From NCBI GenBank assembly GCA_037178625.1, contig CM074132.1, positions 868,001 to 932,000 on the forward strand: a stretch of DNA of 64,000 nucleotides, written 5' to 3'. Positions 40,540 through 50,958 of this stretch are shown here, piece after piece. The notes below the pieces were generated by a model. That model searched no databases and had not been told where the DNA came from. It worked only from the letters and a program-made list of their open reading frames with translations. The translations under genes were made by a program, and so were the position numbers. The first letter of the stretch is position 1, and each line of letters begins with the position of its first letter. Origin of the DNA: Skeletonema tropicum. Taxonomy: Eukaryota; Bacillariophyta; Thalassiosirophyceae; Thalassiosirales; Thalassiosiraceae.

Positions 40540-43110
40540 ACGAGCACGGCTCAGACGGCTGGCGTGCATAGAAGCGAAGATGAAGTCTCGAAGCTGATAC
40601 AAGAGGTACGGTGAGGGCCGGCCAGCGCACCACATTCTACCAAATCATATCTATCGTCATCAACACACGCATGAGCCGCTTGTAGTGGCCCATTATACTC
40701 GGCGGTTACACTATACAAGCACATTAGCACTGCTAAGACGGCTGGCGTGCGTAGAAGCGACGATGCAGTTTCGAAGCTGATACGAGAGGTCAAGTGTGGT
40801 GTGGGCTGGCCAACAGCAGCACATTTGACCTTATCGCATCTATCGTCATCAATATGGCATGACCTGCTTCTAGTGACCCATAATACTCGGTGGTGATACT
40901 ATGCAAGCACATTGGCAAGGCGCAAACTGACAGCTTACGTAGAAGCGATGCTACTGCCTCTTAGCTGATCTGAGAGGTCCAGTGTGGGCTGGCCGGCAGC
41001 AGCACATTTGACCTTATCGCATCTATCGTCGTGAATTTGGGCATAAGCCGCTTGTAGTGGAGCATTATACTCTGTAGCGATACGGTACAAGCTCATTGGC
41101 AAGGCGCAGATTGACGGCTCACGTAGAAGCGATGCTACTGCCACCTTAGCTGATAGGAGAGGTCCAGTGTGGGCTGGCGAGCAGCACAACATCCAACTTT
41201 GTCATATCTATCGTCGTCAATATTGGCATGAGCCGCTTCTAGTGACCCATAATACTCGGTGGAGATACGACAAAAGCACATTAGCAAGGCGCAGACTGAC
41301 AGCTTACGTAGGAGCGATGCTACTGCCATCTTAGCTCATAGGAGAGAACCAGTTCGCGCTGGCAAGCAGCATCACATTTGACCTTATCGCATCTATCGTC
41401 GTCAATATTGGCATGAGCCGCTTGTAGTGGCCCATTATACTCTGTAGCGATACTATGCAAGCACATTAGCAAGGCGCAGACTGACAGCTTACGTAGGAGC
41501 GATGCTACTGCCATCTTAGCTGATCTGAGAGGTCCAGTTCCAGTTCGGGCTGGCCAGCAACACAACATCCAACCAAATCGTATCTATCGTCGTGAATTTG
41601 GGCATAAGCCGCTTGTAGTGGCCCATTATACTCGGCGTTGATACCATACAAGCTCATAGACACTGCGCAGTAGGATTGCTTACTTACAAGCGATGATACA
41701 GTCCCGTAGCTGATATGAGAGGTCCAGTGTGGGCTGGCCAGCAGCTCGTCATTACACCATATCGTATCAATCGTCGTCAATAATGGCACGATCCGCTTGT
41801 AGTGGCCCATTATACTCGGCGTTGATACCATAAAAGCTCATTGGCGCTGCGCAGTAGGATTGCTTACTTACAAGCGATGCTACAGTCCCGTAGCTGATAC
41901 GAGAGGTCCAATTGGGACTGGCCAGCAGCTCGTCATTACACCATATATCGTATCTATCGTCGTGAATTTGGGCATAAGCCGCTTGTAGTGGCCCATTATA
42001 CTCGGCGTTGATACCATACAAGCTCATAGACACTGCCCAGACGGACAGCTCACGTAGAAGCGATGCTATAGTCCCGTAGCTGATCTGAGAGGTCCAATTG
42101 GGGCTGGCCAGCAGCTCGTCATTACACCAAATCGTATCAATCGTCGTCAATAATGGCACGAGCCGCTTGTAGTGGCCCATTATACTCGGCGTTGATACCA
42201 TACAAGCTCATTGGCGCTGCTCAGTAGGATTGCTTACGTACAAGCGATGCTACAGTCCCGTAGCTGATATGAGAGGTCCAGTGTGGGCTGGCCAGCAGCT
42301 CGTCATTACACCATATCGTATCAATCGTCGTCAATAATGGCATAAGCCGCTTGTAGTGGCCCATTATACTCGGCGTTGATACCATAAAAGCTCATTGGCG
42401 CTGCGCAGTAGGATTGCTTACTTACAAGCGATGCTACAGTCCCGTAGCTGATACGAGAGGTCCAGTGTGGGCTGGCCAGCAGCTCGTCATTACACCATAT
42501 ATCGTATCTATCGTCGTGAATTTGGGCATAAGCCGCTTGTAGTGGCCCATTATACTCGGCGTTGATACCATACAAGCTCATAGACACTGCCCAGACGGAC
42601 AGCTCACGTAGAAGCGATGCTACAGTCCCGTAGCTGATACGAGCGGTCCAGTGTGGGCTGGCCAGCAGCTCGTCATTACACCATATCGTATCAATCGTCG
42701 TCAATAATGGCACGATCCGCTTGTAGTGGCCCATTATACTCGGCGTTGATACCATACAAGCTCATTGGCGCTGCGCAGTAGGATTGCTTACTTACAAGCG
42801 ATGCTACAGTCCCGTAGCTGATACGAGAGGTCCAATTGGGGCTGGCCAGCAGCTCGTCATTACACCATATATCGTATCTATCGTCGTGAATTTGGGCATA
42901 AGCCGCTTGTAGTGGCCCATTATACTCGGCGTTGATACCATACAAGCTCATAGACACTGCCCAGACGGACAGCTCACGTAGAATCGATGCTACAGTCCCG
43001 TAGCTGATACGAGCGGTCCAGTGTGGGCTTGCCAGCAGCATCACATTTGCATTTGAGCTTGTCGCTTCTATCATCGTGGATATGTGCTTGAGTCGCTTCT
43101 AGTGGCATAT
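40540..43110. repeat. Satellite array, ~185-bp monomer (about 14 units)
   Basis: GAGAGGTCCAGTGTGGGCTG and variants recur at about 40975, 41157, 41340, 41525, 41717, 41901, 42090, 42270, 42456, 42643, 42828 and 43012, spaced 180–192 bp, with earlier units from 40540. Each monomer includes GCCGCTTGTAGTGGCCCATT, TACTCGGCGTTGATACCAT and AAGCGATGCTACAGTC. Units from 41.7 kb on are more alike than those to the left, indicating recent expansion there. Confidence 0.92.
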
Positions 43111-43911
43111 CTACTCGTTTAATACATTTTACAATACATTACTACTCCCCAGTCGGATTGCGTACAAAGAGGCGTTGCTGCAGCCTTTTTGCTGATACGT
43201 ACAGTCTCTAGTTTTGCCAGCAGGTACATTTCGTGTCTTTGCTGCTATCCATAATTGTAATTGGAACTCATTAAAAAACATACTTGATATCCTCCAAGAG
43301 GAGGAAGCTGACTTTTGCAAAACAGACCTCATATTAGTTCATTGATCTGAATAGTAGTATGAACTCTTATCTGTGTATGAACAGTGAGGTTTTCGCATAA
43401 TGTCATATCCACGAAGATAGGTTTCATTCATGCTCATGCTTTCTTGTATTTTGGTTGCTTAAATTTGGAATAGTTGTTGGAGTTTGTTTCTTTCATCCAT
43501 TATCAGTTTGCATTTGTTTATTTTTTGTTTTCTTTTGCCTGATAAATATGTTCGGTTTCCACACTGTGCTGCAATGCAAGGTTGTAAAGCATTTTGACGA
43601 AGGTATCCTTTTCTTTGAAAGGAGATAATTAGATCTAATTACCGAGGCGAACTCGAAGCAGGTAGCAGGGAGAAAAGAGGTTTCTCTACTTACCTCACGA
43701 TGCACCGCCACATGGAACTTGCTACCACTGACCCCGCACTTCTTGACCATCAAAATGTAAATGCTCAATCCGACTCCGGCACTTTGCACTTTTCATACAC
43801 ACAGCTTTGCTTCTTTCAAAGGCACTGTCCGTACTATTGCATCGCATTCCTTCCTACCACTACCATTAGTAGCTGTCTGGGTGAACAACTCTAGTCCATT
43901 GGTCAAGAACA
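43111..43911. other. Upstream region of asparagine synthetase
   Basis: The left part contains a last degenerate satellite remnant (GCGTACAAAGAGGCGTTGCT near 43158). The rest is AT-rich with no supported gene. It presumably contains the promoter. Confidence 0.4.
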
Positions 43912-45907
43912 ATGTGTGGAATTTTTGCCATCTTCTCCTCCTCACTCGAGCCCACCGAGCTTCGAAAGGAGCTCATCAAATGCTCTTCCAAACTACGTCA
44001 CCGTGGCCCCGATTGGTCCGGCTACCTTGTGGTCGAAAAAGATGGAGAGCGACCACTCAACCACGGTATCGCACATGAGCGTCTTGCTATTATGGATCCC
44101 GAGTCGGGTGAGCAGCCTCTTGTGTCTCCCGATGGCAATATCATCGTTGCTGCCAACGGAGAGATTTACAACTATAAAGAAATCTACGCCAGTTTGACTT
44201 CACCATACACACCCAAAACGGGAAGTGACTGTGAGGTTATGCTTCCATTATGGGCAGAGATGGATGGAATCCCTACTCCTGAACTTCCCAATAAGCTTCG
44301 TGGTATGTTCTCCGTGATCATGTATGATAAGACAACTGATACTTACTTCATCTTTCGTGATCACATCGGAAAAACTCCTTTGTACATTGGTTGGGGGAAT
44401 GATGGATCCGTCTATGTTGCTAGTGAGATGAAGAGTTTGGTTCATGAATGCAACAAGTTTCAGAATTTCCCACCAGGACATTGCTATAGCAACAAGGGAC
44501 CCAACGCTGGAAAATTCGTTCGATGGTACAAGCCCAACTGGGCTCCTGAGATGTTGCCAGGTTTGCCTCCACCAACTGAAAAGTATCAGGCGGTAAGATA
44601 TCATTTTTGAGAGGTTATTTTTGCATTGTTTGACTCTGCCGATCGAAGCGATCAAATCAAATTTTATTGACACATTATTGTATTCACGAACTCTTCTACA
44701 ATATTTTAGGACGTTCTTCGCCATGCATTTGAAAAAGCAGTAGTTAGGCGTATGATGTCTGACGTTCCTTGGGGTGTGCTCCTCTCTGGTGGTCTCGACT
44801 CTTCTCTTGTCGCATCTATCTGTGCCAGGAACGTGGCACGTCGTTCCAGCTCCTTCCCTAAGTTACACTCGTTCACTGTAGGATTGGAAGGAAGTCCAGA
44901 TCTCAAGGCGGCAAAGGAAGTTGCGGACTTTTTGGGGACGATTCATCATGCTTACACTTATACCCTTGAGGAGGGTGCTGATGCTATTAGGGAAGTGATT
45001 CGTAGTGTTGAAACATATGATGTGACAACTATTCGTGCCTCGACTCCTATGTATCTCATGTCTCGTAAGATCAAAGCAATGGGAATTAAGATGGTCTTGT
45101 CTGGAGAGGGTGCTGATGAAGTGTTTGGTGGGTACCTCTACTTCCACAAAGCACCTAATGCACAGGAGTTTTATGATGAGACTGTGGACAAGATCAGCCG
45201 TCTTCATATGTATGATTGTTTGAGGTGCAACAAGTCCATGTCAGCATGGGGCGTTGAGCCAAGGACACCATTCTTGGATGCAGACTTCCTTCAGGTGGCA
45301 ATGAACTTAGATCCAAAGGAGAAGATGATCGTGAAGGGACCTGGTGTGAGTAAGGAAGATACGCGCATTGAGAAGTATGCCATTAGAAAGGCATTTGACA
45401 CTCCTGATGATCCTTACTTGCCTGAACATATCTTGTGGAGACAAAAGGAGCAGTTCAGTGATGGTAAGTAATTGCTTGTCTTGATTTTTGCTGAGCATCT
45501 CATTATTGATTCACTTACCCAATTCTCACATTCGTTTGATAGGTGTCGGATACGGATGGGTTGACAGTCTGAAAGATATTGCGGAAAGAGAAGTCTCTGA
45601 TCAAATGTTTGCAAACGCTGCTAACCGTTACCCACACAACACACCAACAACGAAGGAGGGATACCGTTACCGCATGATATTTGAGGAGATTTTCCCTGGC
45701 GAAGCGGCCGAGAAAACTGTTCCAGGTGGTAAGAGTATCGCCTGCTCGACAGAACGTGCGATGAATTGGGATGCCTCCTTCGCGCTTAGGGCTGATCCAT
45801 CTGGAAGATGTGCTGGAGTCCATGATTCTGCATACGATGACAACTTTGTTGCCGACACAATTCTGAAGTCAGATGAGCCATCAGCAAAAAAGGCAAAAAC
45901 CAACTAA
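43912..45907 (+). CDS. Asparagine synthetase (glutamine-hydrolysing)
   Basis: Three exons, join(43912..44592, 44710..45463, 45543..45907), 599 aa; the joins give [13 protein letters not shown] and FSD-GVGYGW in frame. The reaction is Asp + Gln + ATP to Asn + Glu + AMP + PPi. The glutaminase half begins MCGIFAIF with the N-terminal nucleophile Cys2, and has [26 protein letters not shown] and GSDCEVM. The synthetase half has the ATP pyrophosphatase loop LLSGGLDSS (253–259), [27 protein letters not shown] and the late FLDADFL and QFSDGVGYGW segments. Length and both domains match eukaryotic ASNS. No targeting peptide precedes Met1, as required for a free Cys2, so it is probably cytosolic. It is convergent with the PPR gene, with 180 bp between stop codons. 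Confidence 0.97.
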
Positions 45908-46087
45908 ATGATAGGCGTAGTTCTTTCTGATACGACAAATTATGGAACAGAAAACTTAGAATTATGGAGAGAGGTCCTTTACGTGCGATATCCTCCTAAT
46001 AAATGCAGGTTATGGACTTGGCGACAGAGCGGTAGGCTAGGCTTAAATATTAGTTGCTATGTAGATAAAGGTCACTCGAGCTGCTTG

Positions 46088-49000
46088 CTATTGTTTGTGC
46101 CGATTCAGCGACTTAACGTTTCGTCCATTCTTGCTCCATTCTGCTGGAAGTTGTGTATACAAGCGATCTGGGTTTCGATGCAAATCTTTGGCCATGATAT
46201 TGTAGCCTTCCAGCTCGTCAGACAGAAGACTCATCAACTCGTTTGACTCAATAAGGGTACTGAGGACCCAAAATGATGTCTTGCTTAGTTGTCTATCCTG
46301 GCAGCAAGATCGAAAGATGCTCCTGCACGTAGCCAACCTTTCGTCAGAAGATTTGGCGGTGTCTTTTGGCCATAGACAGGCAATAGCTTTGAACATGTGT
46401 GTGTAGGTGTGTGCATCAGGACGGCAAGCTCCATAACGTCTTTCAGCCATTCTTGAGTATATTTCAAACGCCGTTTCCCACGCATTCATTCGATCCCCAT
46501 CTTCTGCGTTGTTTTTCTTCGAAGCCCAGGGCGCGTAACAAGCTCGTATGACATGATTGAAGGAGCTGTTGTCTGGCATAGCATTATATTTGCCTTCCAT
46601 CAGGTCTATTAGTAAAGCACGTGGCTTTGATAATCGACTCATGACTTGATTTGTGCCTTTAGACAAATCTCTTGCCCAAGCATCGAGGACAACGTTGAAA
46701 TATAAGTCATCAATCGGCAACTGCCCCGCTTCTTCAGCCATCTTCATCAGCAACGTCTGTGCACGGGCAGCGTAGCCACCACGTGACCCAGGCATTCCAC
46801 TCATAGACGCCCATATTCTCACTACGCTACCACGACACGACAGTGCAATCTGGCGTGTTTCTAATGGTTGTAGTTCCATCTTCTGCATCAGTTCTTCCGC
46901 AGCTATTGCTGCATTTTCAGCATCAGAAATATTGCCCGCTTTCAGCGCTGAATTGGCTGCATGTGCCATAGCATTTATCACCATCAAGAAGCTAGACTCA
47001 TCTGGTGGAGGCAACATGCCGCCTAGTTGACGTTCTTCATCCAACATCTTGTCCAACAGGGCGGAAGCACGTTCTGCCGCATAAAATGATACTTTGGAAT
47101 CAGTTCCCATTTTTCCCGCTTGACTCCAAGCATTTAGAACCGAGTTATAGATTGCAGTTGTAGGAGCTAGCTCAAAATAATACTCTTCTAGCAAATATAA
47201 CAAGTCTTCCGCTAGCTTTGCTGAAGTGATCGAGCCCCGACGTTCCATTGCTATGAAGCGGTGTGGATACAAAATGTTTGAGGTGTGAGAATGACAAGAA
47301 AAGACGAGGAGAAATGGAACCAGAATAAGACTCACCATTGATAAGCAACCGAAACGTACTTATATCTGGTAGGATATCAGATTCAATATGAGGCAAGGGA
47401 CCTATTGGCTCCACTCCTCTCTTCTCATCAACGGCCTCATCTTCAATTGAGTTCTTGTTGCTAGACTGTTTATCACTTGTTTGGAACGCAGAGCTCATCA
47501 GTAACATTCGACTATGCATCCCAATTGAAAATTGATTAGTACTTGGCTGAGCTGATGTCTTTGCAGGGGTTTCCTGAGCAATATAGTTCAAACGATTTGC
47601 TATTCCTACTCCACCAAACTGAGAATCATCTTGACTTTGCACTTGAGTATTGGATTTGTTCCTTGATGCATTTTCAGTTCTAGTCTCTTTCGTTTGACGT
47701 CCACTGTTGTCGTTATTTGATAGCAACGAAGTTCCCCATCGAGCAATCCGATCAAACAATGTAGTTGATGAAGATTCAGGTATGTCACCTTCAACAATCA
47801 CGTTTGCACTTGCATTGCCATTTATTCCATTCAAAGCTAATGATCGCAACAGTAACACTGACCGATGAAGGCCTCTCTCAGTTCCACTTTTTATCCAAGC
47901 TTTAATCACGGCTACAAGTTATGACAAATGTTCACTGTTAAAATTAATTCAAAACGCATCTGATACACATTATTGCATATACTCACACAGTACTCACCAT
48001 TGTAACTCCAGATATTTGGTCGGATAGAAACAGTCGAAATATGATTGATCTCTTCTAACATTTGTTCCGCCAGAATGGCTTCCTCCTCACTCGAAGTAAA
48101 TCGACTCTTCATTGGTTTAGCAACCTTGTTCCTTAATTGTTGTCGCCATCGAGATTGTGGCTGTTGTTGGTACTGTTGTCGTTGTTGCTGTATATCATTC
48201 GAAGTTTCCGAGGTAAACATGGCAGCTCTGTTGGCTCGAGCTTCAATAAGAGCATTGTAACTAAATATATCTGGAAAGAAGGACATGGCATACGAATAAT
48301 TGTCATCATCATCATCATCACCTTCTTCTTCACTGTCATTACGATCACTTTCAAGTTCAAATTGAACTCGTTCCATCATTCTCTGCAATACAAGTCTCAT
48401 TTCATATAATGAAGGGTTCAACTGTCTCGCCATGGAAGCCAAGATGATATTGTAACATACTCTATCTGGAGGAGGTTTCTTCTGCGTCATTGTTGTTGCT
48501 GCTGTTGTTGTCATATTTGAATCATCATCACTATTACTAAATGTCCCATATAAATCTTCTTCCATCGATTCCAATAACTCCATCATTGCCTTCATTGCAC
48601 ATGCCTCCAACCGTAATCGTTGTTGAAGTACACCATCTCGAACATGATGATGATGATTGTTGTTGTTGTTGTTGTTGTAATCACGATCACGTCGTCCCCT
48701 ACTACTACCTTTCCTCTTTCCATCCCTATTCCCAACAACAACAACAACACCCCCATCAATACACGCTCCCCAACAACCAATCACCTCACTATAATTCCGT
48801 ACATCCGGACGTGCCGCACCAACCAATAATGTTGTATATCGTCCCTTATCGATACGAGTATTGTATTCTTGAATGAATGCCGTGTCGGAGGAGTATTCTT
48901 CTTCCATTTGGTGGAGGAGGGTGGATGCTTGAGTGGCGGCTTGTTCGATTAGTTGGATGGAGGTTTGTTTTTGTTGTTGTTGAGAATTGTTGGAGTAGTG

Positions 49001-49753
49001 CTGTTGTTGTTGAGAGGAGGAGGAGGAGGTGATGACAGTTTTCCAAGAGGATAGGACTAGATTGAACATTTGTCGTGTTGGATGGGGTGCCTCATTCCAA
49101 AATTTGGTAGGTGAAAAGTTCTGATTGTCAATCATTTCATTGTGATTGCCATCATTATTGGTATCATCATGATCATTTGTCGCTGTCGTTTGTAACCAAT
49201 CCCAAAGGAGCACTCTACGATCCTCCACTTCCTTTAGACACAATTCTAATATGCGACTGCTCAACTTTGCCCTAGATATAGCTTGCTCTTGCAAATTGTA
49301 CAGTTTCGACGACGATGATGATCTGTACTGAGATGATGAAGAGACAGCACAATTGGCAAGCAGTGGCCATAGTTCATGCTGTACATCTAAATTGGTTAGC
49401 CGATGAGTCCGTTGTTCCAGTTCAGTAACTCTGTATTCCAAGTCTGCTAGTGATAATGATGTTGTTGAGACATTGGTAGATAAATATCTGCTTTGATGAA
49501 TGAGTGCTGGTTGGTTGATATGTGACTGATGTCTATCTGTGATGATAGCTACAGCTGGCCAAGTCAATAATGATGATGATCGAACATGATGATGAGATGT
49601 AGATGGACTACAGATGCTTTGATATGCTCCTCGACATGATCGCTTCAGTGTCGCAGATGATGATGAGCAAAATCTCAAGGTAGAATATCTACATGATAGC
49701 AAGCGCTGCGGTTGTCTGTGAAGTGTCTTGGTGTACATTATGATGTGGAGCAT
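46088..49753 (-). CDS. Pentatricopeptide-repeat protein, probably mitochondrial (three exons)
   Basis: Reconstructed as complement(join(46088..47250, 47336..47911, 47998..49753)), 1164 aa. Introns are 85 and 86 nt; the joins give IWSYN-AVIKAWIKSG and FRLLIN-AMERRGSI, both typical PPR boundaries. The N-terminus (MYTKTLHRQPQRLLSCRYS, starting at 49738 if the second Met is used) is basic, Ser-rich and lacks acidic residues, as in a mitochondrial presequence. PPR-like helix pairs include VCYNIILASMARQ, FSYNALIEARANRAA, TAIYNSVLNAWSQAG, SSFLMVINAMAHAA, DDLYFNVVLDAWARD, SSFNHVIRACYAPWA and HTYTHMFKAIACLW. Long Gln/Asn/Asp/His tracts separate them. PPR proteins bind organellar RNA in a sequence-specific way; the target cannot be read here. 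The early exon is the most low-complexity part. Confidence 0.85.
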
Positions 49754-50213
49754 GTATTAGATGTGGTGCTACCACCCACTACAAGATCATGGTTTTTGCT
49801 TTTTTTGCTTGGGTGATAGAGCGCGCGGTGCGTGCGAGAGATGAGAATGAGAGGTAAGAATAAAGCCGGTCGACCGGCAAAAAGGAAGATAAAGGACCGA
49901 GCGGCGTGAGCGGTCCTCCGTCTCTACAGAAGATACTAAGCTTGCTTCAATTTCGACTTGCTGAGCAGCGGGTGTAGTACCCAGAAAGGAAAGGCAATAA
50001 TATTATTGGCAGAAAAAGACGTCAAATAATCTGTAAGGCGTGTGGTGGATTATGACACAAGTGGGTACCTTAGACTCAATCTATAGAGAGAGAGTCTTTA
50101 TTGGCAGCATGGGGCTATGATGGAGGTCAATGGGTGAATCTAGCGATCGAGCTATCCGCCTCCAACAACTTGATGTGAATTTCTCCATCGAAACTGCATT
50201 GTTAGAGCGTTTT
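49754..50213. other. Upstream region of the PPR gene
   Basis: Contains the shared palindrome at 49865–49878. No gene is supported in the remaining 350 bp. Confidence 0.4.
49865..49878. promoter_or_regulatory. 14-bp palindrome GCCGGTCGACCGGC
   Basis: A perfect palindrome about 112 bp upstream of the PPR start. It lies in a 24-bp block (49858–49881, flanked by GAATAAA and CAAA) that recurs identically at 50813–50836. Candidate binding site for a dimeric regulator. Confidence 0.5.
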
Positions 50214-50660
50214 CTACTTTGCACAAAGCATTTTGACGGCCCCTCTAATGCAAGTAAGCCTACTCATTTGATCATCTGCCTCCCAAGGCAAGTAAATGCG
50301 TCCCATTTCTTTTTCCTCCTGGTTGCTTGCGTTCACTTCACATGTCTCTAAGCGATCAGTTCGACTATCTCTACCATGGTCCCAGTAAGTGACGGTGAAA
50401 CCATCAATGAATGAAACAACTCCATCAATGTCTTCGTACTTGTATTCTAGTTGCTTCCACCCAATTGTATCACGAGGACTGCGATATGACACCTTAAATA
50501 CAAGAGATCCATTCTCAACCGGAGCTGTGACTCTTAAGATTTCGTCTGTGTATTGAGTCACATGATGATGAACTTCTCGGCGTTTTGCCACTAGTACGAG
50601 ACGGGATTCTCTATCCGTCAGCTTCAAATGGTCAACTATCTCCTTTGCCAGCTCGTCCAT
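50214..50660 (-). CDS. Small conserved-looking protein of unknown function
   Basis: 148 aa. MDELAKEIVDHLKLTDRESR is a helical start. Then come strands: RLVLVAKRREVHHHV, ILRVTAPVENGSLVFKVSYR, DGVVSFIDGFTVTYWD. The tail contains RIYLPWEADDQMSRLTCIRG and ends LCAK. The alternating strands suggest a small beta-rich domain, but I do not recognise a family. A compact gene with its own upstream palindrome (50820–50833) about 160 bp from the start, shared with the divergent kinase gene. Single exon. Confidence 0.6.
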   Translation of the reverse strand: MDELAKEIVDHLKLTDRESRLVLVAKRREVHHHVTQYTDEILRVTAPVENGSLVFKVSYRSPRDTIGWKQLEYKYEDIDGVVSFIDGFTVTYWDHGRDSRTDRLETCEVNASNQEEKEMGRIYLPWEADDQMSRLTCIRGAVKMLCAK

Positions 50661-50819
50661 TTTAATGCCAGCCTGTTGTTGTATTATTTATGATGTGTTG
50701 CCGGCGAACATCACCTAACCCAGCCAACGTGCGAAACTTTCACAGCTCTTGTGTCGATTGTAGGTTTGGGCAATAGCGCGAAGGATAGGGAGATGGGAGT
50801 CGAGTCAAATGAGAATAAA

Positions 50820-50833
50820 GCCGGTCGACCGGC
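50820..50833. promoter_or_regulatory. 14-bp palindrome GCCGGTCGACCGGC (second copy)
   Basis: Lies in the divergent space between the small gene (start 50660, minus) and the MPS1-like kinase (start 50959, plus). Identical to 49865–49878 with the same GAATAAA and CAAA flanks. Symmetric, so it could serve both genes. Confidence 0.5.
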
Positions 50834-50958
50834 AAAGAACAAAATGTAACGGAAACGTTTCAAAATCGACATCCAACATGTCGGCAGTGGCAGTGTGGCG
50901 TATGCTAAAAGGAGAGGCAATAGGCTGCAGTAGATAGACACCAAATAGTCAAAGCAGC

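Noticed and set aside
41505..43074. Several 108–144-codon minus-strand ORFs with repeated SLYGINAEYNGPLQAAYAQI
   Set aside because: They follow the ~185-bp satellite monomer, break at every monomer whose length is not a multiple of three, and have no shared start or stop.
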